The position numbers were made by a program, and so were the translations under genes. Positions 37,951 through 50,065 of a stretch of DNA of 64,000 bases are shown here, piece by piece (the stretch's first letter is position 1; every line of letters begins with the position of its first letter). Under the pieces are notes generated by a model. It saw nothing but the letters and a program-made list of their open reading frames with translations, ran no database searches and was not told where the DNA came from. This stretch comes from Rhodamnia argentea (lineage: Eukaryota > Streptophyta > Magnoliopsida > Myrtales > Myrtaceae): contig NC_063153.1 in assembly GCF_020921035.1 (NCBI RefSeq), forward strand, positions 3,844,001-3,908,000. Direction: 5' to 3'.

Positions 37951-40900
37951 GGGCACTTCTTCGCCTTTGCAATTTAAGCCTAGACAGAGTGAATTTTTCT
38001 CGGCTTGTAGAGTGATTTCTCTCGGTCCACTTATAGGGTTCGTGCCCCTCCAAGAAAATCGAGTAATATAGGAATGGATTAACACTTTCCTTGATTGTGC
38101 TCCTTAATTGTATTTTCTTGCCCTTTTTCTTTGGCGCCAACGTGATTTTATGGAAATTTGTTTTATTTGGTAAAGCATATTTCTGGAAAATTATTAAGAG
38201 CAAAATAATGGAGGAACGCTACAACTTTGCCTAATTGACTTTGATGGGGCGCTCAAATTGGTCTAACTCGTCAAGTCAAGGAAAGTCATCCAATGAAAAT
38301 CTAGGTTAAAATCAATTTGTAATTTACCAATTTTGCTTTTTCACGCCCTTAAACGGGAATTTTTCCTGAGAAATCAACGAAAAGATTAAGGCTCGTACGT
38401 ATACCATATTTTCCTCGATCTCAAAAGAGTCTTCACGGTGAAGTTTTTCGAAAACAATGCCATGAAATGAGCAATTTAGTCTCTAAAGCTCATTGGTATC
38501 TTCTCCACCGGTACCACGATCCGGGGGCATTTTCGTCCAAAGACAATTTTTTTTTTGTCTTCTTTCCTCAACTTTTGTTTTTGGAAACTATATAACAAAG
38601 GGAAATTAGTCAAAGTAAAACCGTCTTCCAATGGAAAATGGGAGACTTCCCAAGAATGGTTCACAAAATTAATGAGTAAATGATGTGTTAGATTTACATA
38701 TGACAACCAGTGTTGTTATAATAAAAAAGTTAATGAACACTTGCATGAAATACCAGTGCCTAAATCCATGCTCCTGTTCATGGAGATCTGTTGAAGTGGA
38801 AAATTGTACATTGACTTAGTTTTTTATTTCATAATTTGTAAGGTGGTTTAGTTCATTTTTAACATGTTTCTTGACATTGTCCTAAGATCTCAAGTGAAAA
38901 AAATTTCCCACCTTATGGTAATGGTTAATCCTTTCACGCGTTGAAGGGTGATTGATATTGATATTACATGAGATTGTAGACTCATAATGAATTAGTCATC
39001 TCACGTAAATTTTGCAATTTAGAAGATATTGGACAAAAGAATAGATTTGAAATATTTAACTAGGTCAAAAAAATAATAAATGTGACCCAATAAAGGTTGT
39101 GTTCACCTCTATGTCAGTGGAATAAAAAAATTCTCAAGGGATCAACCAATTTGCCAATAGTCAGAGCATTTGATTTAGAAGAGAAAGATTCTTTGTTTTT
39201 CCCTTTCAAAATGACATTGGAGGCCATGCCCACCGGCCGTGGTTCTTTTTTTGCCCTAACACGCATTGTCAGGACTGTTAGTGTGCATTTGCAAAGATTG
39301 ATGGGCTTAAGGGTAAGGGTAAGGGTGTGCAAAAAAATCGAGAACCGCCAGAATGCCCAGAACCGGTTGGTTCTAGGCAGTTCCAATGGGGACCGGTCCA
39401 GTTTTTGGATCTAGGTGTGGAACCGCCCACTGGACCGGATAGGACCGGCACACATGTGTAGGTGTTTTAGTTTTTATGTTAAAAATTTCAAATACCCTAA
39501 TTTGGCTTCTCGCTTAGTGAGCGACGCTCACAAATGCCTCATCTTGCTCTCTTCTCTTTCACGTATCCTCTAAAGTCTCAACCCTCTCGCTATTGGTGGT
39601 CTCTCACCTCCGGCCTCCGACCCTCTATTAGTCGCTCTTTCCTTCAAGTTGTGATGATGGTATCCATTTCCAGATTTTTGAAAATGGACTTGCAGGGTCA
39701 CAGCTTGCTGCTCTTGCAGGTTCACATCTTGCTGCTCTTGCAGGTTCAAAGGTGTTTATATTTTGCAGGTTTTGGAAACATGCATATTTACAGGTTTTGA
39801 GAACATGCATAAAAGACAATAAATTCATTCGGCAGCCTGGTTCATCCCATAACAATCTTCTAAAATCTACTAATATCAAAGGAAATTACTCTAATCAGCC
39901 TCCCATTGATATATCTTTGATTTGACATCAAATCAGTAATTAATCGGCAATATATGGCGTGAAATTAGCAACTAATTTGGTAAGAGTACCTATATCTTGA
40001 ATGTGCCATGGTATCAGCAATCAATCATATCTTGAATATGCTATGGAATCAACGATCAATTTGGTGAATCGGCAATCTTATTAGTAAGGAAAGAATAGAA
40101 ACTTTATTATCGACAATGCAAGTCGATAGTCTTCATGACGGCATGATCCACCGAAGCAAGGTGTGATCAAAATCAGCCTTGGTCTAAATGAACATTGATT
40201 GTGAAGAACTTGTGGATGGAATCAAGAATTGCTCATTAAGGTTGAGTGTATCCTTAGGGACATAATCGGATGCTCCTGCATCAAGAGGGAATTTCCTGCG
40301 AGGAAGAGAACAGAAAGATGGGACGCTTGGAAAGGAGGAAAAAGAAGGAGGAAAGAGGAAACCCAAAGGACGAAAAGAAGAAAGGAAATAAAAAAGTTGA
40401 GAAAATAATAAATAAGAAAAGAAGCATATAAATTTGCATTAGAAGTAGTGGGCCACACAAAAGATATGATAGTTAAAACACACAAAAGAGAAGTATCAAA
40501 GCCATAGGGGGAGGGGAAAAAACGAGCCAAAAGAAATTGCCAAAATGAGATCTTATTTCAATTGGCTTGGGTCTTTCTAGTCTAAAGATATCCTAAAATT
40601 CCCTTTGGGTTGTTCTTCGTGACTTTTCTTGATGTCTTCATCACTGTTAATCCAATTGAAAACTTAAGCTTAGAAATGTTCAAAATTTTGATGATTGGGA
40701 ATGAATTTGGCTTTGATATTATATTAGAATCCAATTCAATGACTTAAGTTAATAGTTGAAGGGAGACCTCATATAAATAAAAAGCATATAAATCCTATAG
40801 TAAAGTGACTTGAGATATTTCGACCATCATCGTGGGGGAGTTATTTTTCTAGAGAACAACATTTCGTAAATTGATTTTGTAATTTTCTATTCGAAGCCAT

Positions 40901-40974
40901 TATTTCATTCTAAACGGGGAATCAAAAAACATGAGCAACATATATGTTCTCAATATGTAATTGAATAATACTAA
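37951..40974. other. 5' flank of PG2 with an inserted stretch
   Basis: 37951-39090 and 40521-40970 are paralogous to the PG1 flank. About 39090-40520 has no counterpart there and is an insertion of unknown class. It includes a stretch rich in GAACCGG-type motifs at 39335-39450 that recalls plant hAT remnants. No gene is supported. Confidence 0.5.
38030..38036 (-). promoter_or_regulatory. Probable TATA box of PG2
   Basis: Minus-strand CTATAAG about 80 bases before the PG2 ATG, in the same context as before PG1. The PG3 counterpart at 45799-45804 reads CTGTAAG. Confidence 0.5.
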
Positions 40975-41828
40975 GGCTCCATTTGTTTCGCGAAAAAATA
41001 AGTTGTTTTTGGAAAATGTTTTTCGGGAAGTCAATTTTCAAGAAAACGACTATATGAAAAAGACTTGAAAAATGTTTTTTCGTTGTTTGGTATGGAATAT
41101 GAACAAGACCCGAAAAATATTTTTTGTTGTTTGGTTTGGAAAATTAGATTTTATTTTCCTCCGTGAACTTCTTTAAATAATTTTTTATTTTTCTGCTTTT
41201 TTTCCTTTCATTTTTTATCTTTTCAAATTTTTTTAATTATTTTTTTTTTTTTTTTCTTTTCTTTTTTTCTTCTTTCATTTTTCCTCCTTCCTCCTTCCTC
41301 TGGCCTCCCTGCGATTGGCCATCACCGGGCTCGGCAAGCTCTAGGGGGCCGGTCCCGGCGATCTCGGGCTTGCCCAAGGCCGACGAGCCACGAGCTTGCT
41401 AGATCTAGGCGAGCACGAGCTCGCCCATGGCTGGACCAGATCGAGGTATCCCGATCGCGGTGCGGTCTCGAAGAGATCGAGACGGCTCCTCGGGAACGAC
41501 AGCATCGGGATGCCGGTGAACTCCTACCGTCACAACAGTTGCCTTTTCTGGACTTCAGCAGAGTACCGCCACCGGTCCAGTTTCCTCCGGCTCGGGAGAG
41601 CTCGAAGCCGGTGCAAGGTTAGGCCGCGGCCCTGTCGAGCGCCGCCAACGTCAAGAACGCTGGGAAGCCAACGCTCCTATGCGGAATCCAAAGAAGAGAT
41701 CGAGGGCGTCGAGGAGGAAGGCAGATTTTCAGGACTTGCGAAGGGCAAGAATGTGTGAGATCCCTAACAAGAAAGATTTGGAAAATCATTTCCTTTCCTT
41801 AAAAACAGGAAATCATTTTCCTCAGATT
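40975..41828. mobile_element. Inserted DNA element, 854 bp, with GC-rich core
   Basis: TAA at 40972-40974 and 41829-41831 flank the insertion, and the paralogous locus at about 31175 reads straight through. The left end begins GGCTCCATTTGTTTCGCG. A/T-rich arms with GGAAAATG-type motifs surround a GC-rich core (41290-41750). The right end does not mirror the left, so it is truncated or diverged. The open frame at 41396-41758 is the GC-rich core, not a gene. Confidence 0.55.
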
Positions 41829-41969
41829 TAAATACATTAAAATTGATAGAGCAACCTGATTCTGTTGGGTGTTCAAACTTGGCCCATTAACATAAATAAT
41901 CATTTACTGTTCGTCGCATCATTTAGAACATTCATTTAGCAAACTTAGTACCAATCATAGTTCTGACTC

Positions 41970-42287
41970 CGGAAAAAGTACACTAGAAGTGTCATAACTT
42001 GTGTACGGCGTTCATTTGAGTGCCATAACTTTCAAAAATCGTTCACTTGAGTGCTTCGTCGGAGCAAAATCGTTCACTTGAGTGCTACAGCAACTTTTCC
42101 GCGCGTGCCACGTCAGCTTTCCGACGTCCTACAGTAACTTTCTGCGCGTGCTACGGTAACTTTTTCTGCATGCCACGTCGGTGAATGATTTTTGAAAGTT
42201 ATGACACTTAAGTGAACGTTTTGAAAATTATGACACTCAAGTGAACGTTGTACAAAAGTTATGGCACTTCTAATGTACTTTTCCCTA
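41970..42287. mobile_element. Foldback MITE, 318 bp
   Basis: Arms of about 110 bases: GGAAAAAGTACACTAGAAGT and GTCATAACTT on the left; the right end reverse-complemented reads GGGAAAAGTACATTAGAAGT and GCCATAACTT. TGACTC at 41964-41969 and 42288-42293 is the apparent target duplication. The paralogous site at about 34170 lacks the element. Confidence 0.75.
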
Positions 42288-42293
42288 TGACTC

Positions 42294-43439
42294 TTGATGT
42301 CTTAATTTTGTAAATCAAGCATTATACACCCAAACAAATACATGAAGCCTTCGCACTTGTTATTTTTATTATTTTGGGCTCGGATGTTTCGTTCTATTAT
42401 TTATCAGTATTCTCTTTCCCTTATGCTTTAATCCATCGGCGATTCCAAAAGGAGGGGGAAAAAAAATTGCGGCGATGAATTTTCTCCAAAAAGTTTATTC
42501 ATGCATGCACATGTCAAGCCAAACGGTTCCCTCATGCATGCACGTAGTTGACGTGGTAGGCAGACGATGTTAATAGCGCCATACGAAGATGTTTGTCACG
42601 TATATCCATGATGTCCTATCGGTCTTTTAATAGCGCTAACAATTAGTGGTGGCAAAAGAGTCATGGTACACAAGTCGACCAAATCAAATTACTCGACTCT
42701 ATTCTTTTTTCTTTTTAAGAAAAAGAAAAGTAGCGGATGAAGTTGGAAAAATAAAATCATGAATCTGAGAACTAAATGCAAACTCACCCCTCCTAAAATC
42801 TACGAATACCATCACAAATGACAAACTAAAAAGAATTATTTGTTCTTCCGTTTATACCAACAAAAGACCATTTTTCATTATTATTGACAAGTGATGAATT
42901 AAACCGACGAGAGCAGAATTTGGTCATTTATTAACAGAATTATCTATTAAACAAAAAGAATTGACAATTTGCTAGTGAAGTCATCGACTGCGCACAATGT
43001 GAAGTCATCGGCGAAAAGTTTGAAGTGATCCACGACATCATCAACATCGACAACGAGCAATTGACATGAGGATAATTGCTGGCAAATTATTTTTCTGATA
43101 TTTAAGCAATGGTATAGTTAAGTGTGGTTTGATACTAGGAGACTAATGTACCGTAATCACTATGAACTTATTTTTTTTCAATAACCGTATGTCGCCTTAG
43201 TTTGCAACCGTAATTGTAGGTTTTAAATAGTCACGTTGCAATCTTTGTAAGACCCCCACGAACAAACAACAAAAATCTCTATCTTTCAATTTCTATACCT
43301 TAGTAGTATTCGGAGATTTCGTCGTCAGTTAAATTCCAACGTTATATCTTCATGTCATTGCATATTGTCGTTGATTAAACTTTGAATTTATTTTTTTATG
43401 TTATCGCACTTTGTCGTTGATTAAGTAGTGACATGCATG
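42294..43439. other. Duplicated intergenic block, copy 2
   Basis: Paralogous to 34170-34608 and 35049-35320, without the Copia LTR. No gene is seen. Confidence 0.6.
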
Positions 43440-43938
43440 TGTCACGGGCCGGGAGATTGTGATCGACCCGCGCGGCGACTCGGGCTTCCTTTGGATTGTT
43501 GGAGCACCCGAGCTAAGCCTTTTCTCTATTTTCTTCTCCTTTCTAACTTGGATCGCGTAGAGAGAGAGATTAACGAGAGGGAGAGACTCTGGGGAGGAAA
43601 GCTTTCTATTTCATTAGTGGATGATCAAAATGAGAAGGAGGACTCCCTTTTATATAGGAGGGGGCCTCGGATTACAACCGTAGATCTAGATCTAATCTAA
43701 CGGCCTAAACTTCATCTACCGACTCCCCAACCACCGACAATAAATAGGAAGGTTCCAGAACATTGTCAAATTACCGACTCGCCCGCCCTTGGAAACCTTC
43801 TAGAAAATAGTAGAGAGTAATAGAAAATAATAGAAAACCCTAGACAAATCCTAGGGGACCAAGACACAGCAAGTCTTGGGGCATCTCTCGGCCATCTGCA
43901 CGACCGTTTGGGGCTTGAAAACCTCGGCCCGTGTCACA
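43440..43938 (-). mobile_element. Solo LTR, 499 bp, with target duplication
   Basis: Read on the minus strand it begins TGTGACACGGGCC and ends GGCCCGTGACA. TGCATG flanks it at 43434-43439 and 43939-43944. A minus-strand TATA motif (CCTATATAAAAGG) lies at about 43650-43662. No internal region is present, as expected after LTR-LTR recombination. It lies about 190 bases beyond the truncated end of PG3. Confidence 0.75.
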
Positions 43939-44126
43939 TGCATGTTGTAACGGGTGCCCTGCCCAATGAATCATATCTATTCTGTGTGCTCCATTGATAA
44001 TACTTATGTTCTAAATCGCCACAAAATTCCTCTCCTCTTTAAAAAAAACTGCAGAACAAAGTTCGGGAAAGATCAATGCAGTCGGTCAGATTCGAGAACA
44101 AGGAATCATCCAGAGCCTAATCACTT

Positions 44127-45719
44127 TAAACGTCATTGATCTGAACAAGCGACCCCGGCTAGAGAGAGAGAGAGAGAGAGATCATCAGGTAAAGCATTGG
44201 TCAGATAGAGTAACACATGAAATGAGAAATCTGATCAAGAATCAACCCAAATCAAGATTAACTGCAATACTTCAGAAGTGTACCTGCTTGGAACAACCAC
44301 CGCGGGGACAGCACTCTTGGTCCATGATAATAGGATTGGGCACATCCTTCGTGGTAATGTCGTGAAACGAGATGTTGTAGACAGTGCTTTTGAGCGTAGA
44401 AGCCCACGTCTTGATCCTCACACCATTCTGAGTCCCGACCATCGTACAAACCCTCACGGACAGCTCGTTCACACCCGCCTCATTTGGGTACCTCCCGAGG
44501 CTCCCTATGCTAAACCCCGTGACCGGGCCGGCAGTGGACACTGACGATCTCCACGTCCTTGGACCCTGGCCTGATCGAGACGCAATCATCCCCAGTTGCA
44601 ATCACAGAGTCGGTGATCCTGATGCAGGATGAGTCGCCCATGTGGATCCCGTCCTGTTCGTCCTGTGGGGGCTCTTGTCGGGGGCGATTATCCAGACGCG
44701 ATGAAACTCGAAATCGTCACACTTGAAGTGGTTAAAGTGGAAGTTCTTGCTGTTGACAGAACTAATCGAGCAGATCACTGTGTTGTTGACGAAATTGAAT
44801 CTCAATGACTGGAAAAGAGAGATTAGAGACTCACCATAAGATTAATCACAATTGACAAATTTTTATCACCCAAATTGATCAGGCAATTAGATAAATACAA
44901 TAGATACATATTTGTCTCTTACACCTTCGTATAATCAATGCGACATACATCCTCCTTTTCGAAAAGGAAATTAAACCTTATTTTGAGAAAATCAAGTGGC
45001 AATATTGAACATAATCATGTCTATATGGAAAAACAGAACAAAGTAGGAGATGGCTTACCACTGGAAGAGACTTGCAAGCGCATACATTCTCAGGCCAAGC
45101 TTACGGCCCCTGGCCATCGGACGTACTGCTGCTCCATTGATGTACTGGAATTGAAGGTGATCCAATGGTCCAACGAGAACGTTGACTTGTCAACGGGTGC
45201 TTTGACCACCCCTTTGACCTTGAACTCGATGGGACCGTTGCATGGCCCCTTGAACACCACAGGCCAAACCATGGTCGTCCCTTGTGGGACGAACAATCTC
45301 CTCTTAACTCCAGCTTTATATTGACACGCTTGGTTCCACGCACCGAGAAATGCCTAGAAAAAGAAACAAAATTAAAATTGTACAAATTGTCTTTCTTTTT
45401 ATAAACTTGTGCACTCGGGAGTCTGATCGTATTTTCAGGCGAATAAGCCATTTCAAGTCTTGCCCACCCCAATTCCAACTATTCTTTGCGTTTGCCCTGG
45501 CTGAGAAATGATAACAATGATTGATGAACTGGGCGAGGTGTTTTCCCGATTCTTTGCCTTACTATCATCCGTCTTCCAGTCAGCAGCGGCACCGACGCTC
45601 CTCACGTCGAAGACCTTCACTTGTGCATGAGAGCAGACTCCATTCGAGAGCACCAACGCCAACACCGGGAGCAAGAGCAAACAGATCTTATAAAAGCACA
45701 AGCTCCAATCCATTTCCAT
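44127..45719 (-). pseudogene. Polygalacturonase pseudogene (PG3)
   Basis: The four-exon layout is visible: 45719-45558, 45353-45059, 44808-44284, 44158-about 44127. Lesions: intron 1 donor is GC (45557-45556) where all others have GT; exon 2 is 295 instead of 303 bp (net 8-bp loss near ITF), causing a frameshift and stop; exon 3 is 525 bp, with an 8-bp gain that destroys SPNTDGIH and a 1-bp gain after GHG; exon 4 is cut off about 30 bases in, after a segment corresponding to VQINDV. Exon 1 also has ADWKTDD where the family has ADGKTDD. TGDDC and RIK are still readable in shifted frames. It cannot encode an active enzyme. Confidence 0.92.
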
Positions 45720-46625
45720 GGGTACTCCTTAGCCTTGCAATTTAAGCCAAGGTAGAGTGATTTTATCCTGACTTATAGAGTAATTTTCCTCGGACTACTT
45801 ACAGGGTTCGTGCCCCTCCAAGACGATGGAGTAATATAGGAATAGATTAATACTTTCCTTGATTGTGCTCCTTTTAATTGAATTTCTTGCCCTTTTTATT
45901 TTGGCGCCAACGAGTTTTTATGGAAATTAGTTTACTTGGTGAAGTATATTTCTGGAAATTAATTAAGAGCATAATATTGAAGGAATGCTGGCACTTTACC
46001 TAAAAAGAAATTTTTCCTAAGAAAATCATGGGAAAAGATTAAGGCATCCTTATTTAGATGGTTGAACCCCGTGGACTTTGATTTATTCGAGGTCAAATAT
46101 AATAAATCTTCTTCAATCTCAAAGGAGTCTTCACGGTGAATTTTGTCTCGAACATTATCATGAAATGACCAATTTAGTCTCTAAGCTCGCTGATATCTTC
46201 GCCGCCGGTACCACGATTGGGGGCATTTTCGTCTACAGACAACTTTCTTTTTCTTTCTTCTTTCCTCTACTTTTTCCTTCCTCTTCTTTTCGTAAACTAT
46301 AACTATGGGAAATTAGTCAAAGAAAAACCGTCATCCAGTGGAAAATGGTGGACTTCCTAAGATTGTTTTACAAAATTACTTACTAAACGATGTATTAGAT
46401 TTATATATTACAGGCGGTGTTGCTATAATTAAAGAATTTAATGAACACTTACCTGATAAACCAGTAGATAAATCCGACTCCTGTTCATGGAGATCTGTTG
46501 AACTGGAAAATTGTATATTGACTTAGATTTTTCATTTAAAAATTCATAATGTGGTTTAGGTCGTTTTTGACATGTTTCTTGACGTTGTCCTAAGATCTCA
46601 AGCAAAAAAACTTTCAAATCATATG
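45720..46625. other. 5' flank of PG3
   Basis: Paralogous to the PG2 5' flank (38000-38890) and the 63640-64000 region beside PG5; no gene. The probable TATA motif is altered to CTGTAAG at 45799-45804. Confidence 0.55.
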
Positions 46626-49600
46626 TGTTGACACCTAAATTTTGATTTTTCGCAAATAATTTATTTAAGCATAAAATGAGAATTAGTCATAATTCTCGAA
46701 AAAATAACTTTTCATGCACTGCTTATTTATTTTCTATCAGTCATACATGTCACTTGCATTTAATATGAGTCAATTGAGCTTAATTTGACGGCGACTAGAC
46801 CGGACTCGGCTTGAGAATCTCGATTATCGCAAGAGGAGGTGCCGAATTTTAATGGGCCAATGGGACTTAGTTTTGAGCTCAATTTGTCTATTCGGGCTGA
46901 ATTTGATAATTAAGGTTTTCAGTTAAATGTTCATTATTAAGAGAAATCTTAATTGGAGCCCAAAAATTTGAGATGAGCCCATAATGTGAATGAAAATTTC
47001 AGTCAAGGCTAGCTCATGGGTGTGCCGAATTCCTATGATAATGTGGACCTAGTTTTAACTTCAAATTAGCCCATTCTGAACATTTAATTGAGTAAAGCCT
47101 CTAGTTAATTATCCATTTAATTAACTAGAATCCAATTAGGTCCAAAATTGCATTCTAAACCCACAAAAGAGGCCATTTTCAGCCATTTCTTTCATCAGTA
47201 CCCCCTTTGGCCGAGATTCATAGAGTCCTAGTGGATTAGGACTCCTCAAAGTTCAAATAATTCAAGAGTTCTAATGATTTGGAGATCCTACCTAGTTACG
47301 GTTTTATCAGATTCGGAAACCTAAATTTAACAGTTCATAATAAATCCTGCTCTAGCTAGGATTGATAATCCGACGGTTCAAGATTAATTCTACTCCAACT
47401 AGGATTACTGAATTGAAGCTCTATATATACGAGAGCTTGGCTCACATAGGGGGGTAAAAAAAAAAAAGAATTGCGAAGCGAGTGAATTCGGTCCTTCCTT
47501 AGCCGAAGCACCTACCCTGTCGGCACATTGAGGGTTCGGCATTCCCATTTAGCACATATAAGAAATTCGGCAATCTCAAGAGCAAGAGAGCTTGGCGGTC
47601 AAACTCCTCACGCAAGTCCATCGAAGTATTTGGTGTTCATCCATGGTGTGAAGGAAAAGGCGAAGAGCAGACAAACAAGGAGATTCTTTCATCCATTTTT
47701 TTATTATTTTCTTCTCTCTGGTTCTTTGCAATCTCACCATGCACGTTGCAGAGTCAGCTGGTCAGCGTTTGAGGATTAAAAGTGGCTGGTAATTAGAGCT
47801 CGTTTCTCCTCCGATTGGGCGTACATCACCGAACTCCTTCCGGCGTCCGCAAGCTCGAACTGACTTTGCTCACTGTGTCCGACACCACAGCCACATCTCC
47901 GACCACCAGCAGCCCTGTTGGTGTCTCATCTCGGACTCTAGTAATCGACATCAAGGCCCAACGTCCCAAGGATCAATTGGTGATTGAAACCGCCCCTGTG
48001 CAGCCCTAAAATAGCCGCTGTTCAGCCACTGTTAGACACCAAATTGAGGTTGATTAGCCTTGTTTTTGTCACGACTTGAAGCTCTAATCTTTCCCCTATT
48101 TGTGCTAGTTCGTCCGGGTAGGCTTTGGCGATAAATTGAGCTTGAAAAGGTGTGATCTCGAATGAAGATCCTAGATTACGCGTGTGCTGGAAATTTGCTA
48201 AAGAAAGGTAAATTTTTCTGAACTTTTGACTGCTAAATCACGCTTGTTTGATTGGTAACTTGTGTTGTTGTTCTTAGATCTCTTTGAACAAATTGATTTT
48301 TGCAATAAAAGTAGAAGAATTCAACCCTTTTTTTACTATTCCATGCTAAAGCCGGAAATTGGATTTTTTGGTGAATTGAATCCATGTGCACACTTGGCCA
48401 AATTGCCCTATGCTTACGTTGATCCATGTTTTGAATTAGTTAATTGACATTATCCATGGACTTCTGATGTTATCTCCATGTTATGGATGCAGTTTAGTAT
48501 ATTGAACTTTATCAAAATTTTGAAAACATTTGAATCGGATAGTGTCAGGTTTGTTATGGATAATTCTTGATCTTGATTCTTATATTTAACATTTGAGTTG
48601 GTTGGGTGAACCGCTATGTTGTTATCTTATCTTATCTCATCTCTGGTGAATTTTCTGAACATATTTGATTAGAGTTAGGGTTTTGGTTGGATTGAAAGTC
48701 TATCTTATTTTTTTTTTTTAATGAGAATTATCTGAAATTAATTTTTTTTTCAAATCTCAAGGATAATTTTCACAAATTAAAATTGAATTAAACTTTGGAT
48801 GAGGAAAGGTGGTTCCCCAATCTCATATTTTTCAGCCACCCCTCTCTAACTTTCAAAATTCAAGGCTCAATTGACTCGTTTTTATTTTATTTTTGTTATG
48901 CTTGTTTGTTTTGATTTGTAATCAAATTCACACAATTTTAAACAAACATGCCCATAATATATGCTCTCCTATGTGTCTAGACCCATTGGAAAAATAAATC
49001 ACACGCCTTATCCATGATCTTATGGAATGGGGTGGTAATTTAGTATAGAAATTCGTGTTCTGTCCTCCGACGAAAAGGATGTTGTTTGTCTATGCACATA
49101 TCCGTATACTGGTTCGAATCCTCGAGGATGTAGAGGATAAAATCTCGCTCTAGCCTAGATATTTGGGAATATGAGGATTTTCGAAAAAATCGAAAATTAA
49201 AAGGTATATTATAGGCATTTTTATTTATTTTTGTTCAGATTTTTTTATTGCTTTTGAATGTTTTCTTTTATGACCGAAAATACCAAAAAATCATCCTCCG
49301 GGCGCATAATATATGGTCCTCATGTCACATTTTTCTAATTAATCATTAAATTCACATCAATCAATCGGAAAGACTTTTTCATGAAATTGGTACCGAAATG
49401 GTGTTAATTTTTCAATTAGTGTAACCAAGTCCCCGGACTCATTTTCTCTGGTTCGTAGAGATAAAATAGTTCTCCTGCTATTTTATATAGGTTTCTAATC
49501 AACCTATTGTAAATTATTAGTGGCAGCTCTGATTAAATATTTTCTCATGAATAAACCTAAGTTGCGATTCGGTAGGATTTTGGAGGGTCCGAATTAGGTT

Positions 49601-49652
49601 AGTTGATTTAATTAACCTAATAATCCGTTAGCTTAAATTTTAGGTCACGACA
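46626..49652 (+). mobile_element. Long solo LTR, 3027 bp
   Basis: It begins TGTTGACACCTAAATTTTG and ends AAATTTTAGGTCACGACA, imperfect inverted ends with TG...CA. ATATG at 46621-46625 and 49653-49657 is a perfect 5-bp target duplication. The PG2 flank at about 38915 (CCTTATGGTAATGGTTAA) is the empty site. A TATA motif (CTATATATACGAG) at about 47421 supports plus orientation with a U3 of about 800 bases. No internal retrotransposon genes were recognised, so it is read as a solo LTR; a non-coding large element without visible terminal repeats is the alternative. Confidence 0.75.
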
Positions 49653-49657
49653 ATATG

Positions 49658-50065
49658 GTTATGGTTAGTCATTTCATGAGTAGAAGGACGGTTGATATTA
49701 ATATTACATGAGACCGGGGACTCGTAATCTGTCGGCAAATCTCCTCATTCTCCAAAACCCTTCCCTCTTTTAAAACTATCATGTGGGTTCTCAACTTCAG
49801 AAACTAAACCTGAGACCATACTTACTCTATGATTTTCTTTTTCTTTACTTGATTGTCTTTTGTTTTCTCTCCCGATATATTTCGAGAGTTTGTGCATGTG
49901 AATAAATTTTTGCAGCAAGCTTAGGTGAATGTGGAGACAAGTTAGGCCATCCATCCAATCGATAGCCACTAAAGAGGATGTTTGTAATGTGACTCCACAA
50001 CCTCTCCAAAATTAGGCTGCTCTCATCTCCCAACATAGATTTAAGTTAAAGTTTTGGGAGTTTTA
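49658..50065. other. Remaining PG3 flank and unassigned DNA
   Basis: The first about 75 bases continue the PG3 flank (matching 38920-38990). The rest has no recognised feature. Confidence 0.4.

Noticed and set aside
39300..39330. Short GGGTAA-type triplet run as telomeric repeat
   Set aside because: Only about three units, and the usual plant telomere unit is TTTAGGG.
41396..41758. 120-codon open frame as a gene
   Set aside because: It is the GC-rich core of an inserted element with an empty paralogous site; no domain, Arg/Ser-rich.
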